NCBI RefSeq assembly: GCF_008329965.1
Contig: NZ_CP036150.1
Span: 2,108,001-2,172,000 of the forward strand
Length of the DNA stretch: 64,000 nt
DNA from: Oceanispirochaeta crateris
GTDB lineage: Bacteria; Spirochaetota; Spirochaetia; DSM-2461
Reading direction: 5' to 3'
How positions within the stretch are numbered: position 1 is the stretch's first letter; each line of letters begins with the position of its first letter. Shown here piece after piece: positions 63,528 through 64,000 of this stretch. The notes beneath the pieces are model-generated. The model did not search any database and was not told the DNA's origin. It was given only the letters and a program-made list of their open reading frames with translations. The translations under genes and the position numbers were made by a program.

Positions 63528-63788
63528 CTAAGAATTAACCGTATCATTCTGATTTCTCGTCTGGCTTGATTTGTTCAAAATCTCAACTACATACCTGTTT
63601 TCAATCCATACCCAAAGGTAAATTGAAAAAAATAATATAATCGCTACAAAGTAGGAAAACAAAACAAACCTATATAGTTCTACCTCAGTGGATGAGGCAT
63701 ACAACTTTTCAATATTATATTCGCTTACTAGTAAGTGAATGATTGTATACTACCAGAAAGCTAAACAAATGACAAGTACTGCAGACAT
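63528..63788 (-). pseudogene. Small two-helix membrane protein interrupted by an in-frame amber codon
   Basis: From ATG 63788, preceded by AAGGA, the frame reads MSAVLVICLAFW, then TAG, then YTIIHLLVSEYNIEKLYAS and on through a second hydrophobic span (FVAIILFFSIYLWVWIE) to a TAG at 63528; 85 sense codons in total. A terminator follows. The simplest reading is a TGG-to-TAG nonsense mutation in a once functional small gene; stop read-through is an alternative. No family recognised. Confidence 0.6.
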
Positions 63789-63913
63789 GATTCCTTATAT
63801 TGTTATTGTTATGATTTTATTTCATCATCAGAAAAGCCAGAGAAGGCAGCCTGAATGCAGTTTTGGATGACTAGATCAGATTCTTTTATACCCCCAAACC
63901 CCAAACCATTTGC

Positions 63914-64000
63914 CTAAACCTCAAAAACAACTTGGTTGCGGCCATTCTTTTTTGCTAGATAAAGATTTTTATCGGCATCATCAATCAAATCTTCAGAGCA
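63914..64000 (-). CDS. C-terminal end of a GGDEF (diguanylate cyclase) protein, cut by window edge
   Basis: The last 28 codons read DLIDDADKNLYLAKKNGRNQ then VVFEV and TAG at 63914. The phrase ADKxLYxAKxxGRN is the standard end of GGDEF domains, which make cyclic di-GMP. The catalytic motif and any sensor domains lie outside the window to the right. TAG is used here as an ordinary stop. Confidence 0.85.
   Translation of the reverse strand, partial: CSEDLIDDADKNLYLAKKNGRNQVVFEV

Noticed and set aside
1-64000. CRISPR array, rRNA operon, prophage or replication origin
   Set aside because: No regularly spaced repeats, no rRNA sequence, no phage structural genes and no DnaA-box cluster were seen.

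Overview
The window looks like a chromosomal segment of a free-living, probably anaerobic spirochaete (order Spirochaetales), although this is an inference from gene content alone. The clues are secreted solute-binding proteins whose mature ends begin like AGGSQD or ANGQTE, two methyl-accepting chemotaxis proteins, a large cyclic-nucleotide-fold protein of no known family, iron-sulfur aldo/keto and corrinoid chemistry, an NSS transporter with its MetS small subunit, and a class I fructose-bisphosphate aldolase. Base composition is moderately AT-rich, and TTG starts are frequent.

Layout. 1-12.8 kb: housekeeping and signalling genes, mostly on the minus strand: Fe-S aldo/keto reductase (cut by the left edge), methyltransferase, haem-type membrane protein, HAD phosphatase, acyl-CoA dehydrogenase homologue, DbpA-type helicase, hybrid histidine kinase, a chemoreceptor with two zinc-binding CZB modules, and an ankyrin protein. 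12.9-17.2 kb: a corrinoid module (RACo-type reactivator, PocR-AraC regulator, cobalamin riboswitch, corrinoid protein) with no methyltransferase. 17.3-20.5 kb: aldose 1-epimerase, a PhoR-like kinase behind a Pho-box-like repeat, and tRNA-Leu(GAG).

20.7-34.1 kb is a mosaic accessory region bounded and punctuated by IS256-family remnants. It holds a quinone/nitro stress cluster (alcohol dehydrogenase-type oxidoreductase, nitroreductase, flavin/ferredoxin protein, HxlR regulator), a SirTM-macrodomain ADP-ribosylation locus with two NTF2-like genes, an Rrf2 regulator and three copies of a TGTAAC/GTTACA palindrome, several decayed genes, the NSS-MetS transporter, an FMN riboswitch with no gene behind it, and an ADP-ribosylglycohydrolase-like protein with an altered metal motif.

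34.1-51.5 kb: two complete Opp/Dpp-type ABC import operons transcribed away from each other, each in the order binding protein, two permeases, two ATPases, OsmC-family protein, each with a hairpin after the binding-protein gene. Between them lie the 825-residue protein and a chemoreceptor. 51.6-62.2 kb: a divergent carboxylate or sugar-acid catabolic cluster. The left arm encodes a tripartite tricarboxylate transporter, a GntR regulator, a 2-hydroxyacid dehydrogenase and an aldo/keto reductase. The right arm encodes two TIM-barrel isomerases, an Asp/Glu racemase-like protein and a split transketolase. Both promoters carry the same 12-bp motif just downstream of the -10 box. 62.3-64 kb: class I aldolase, a small membrane protein interrupted by an amber codon, and the end of a GGDEF protein cut by the right edge.
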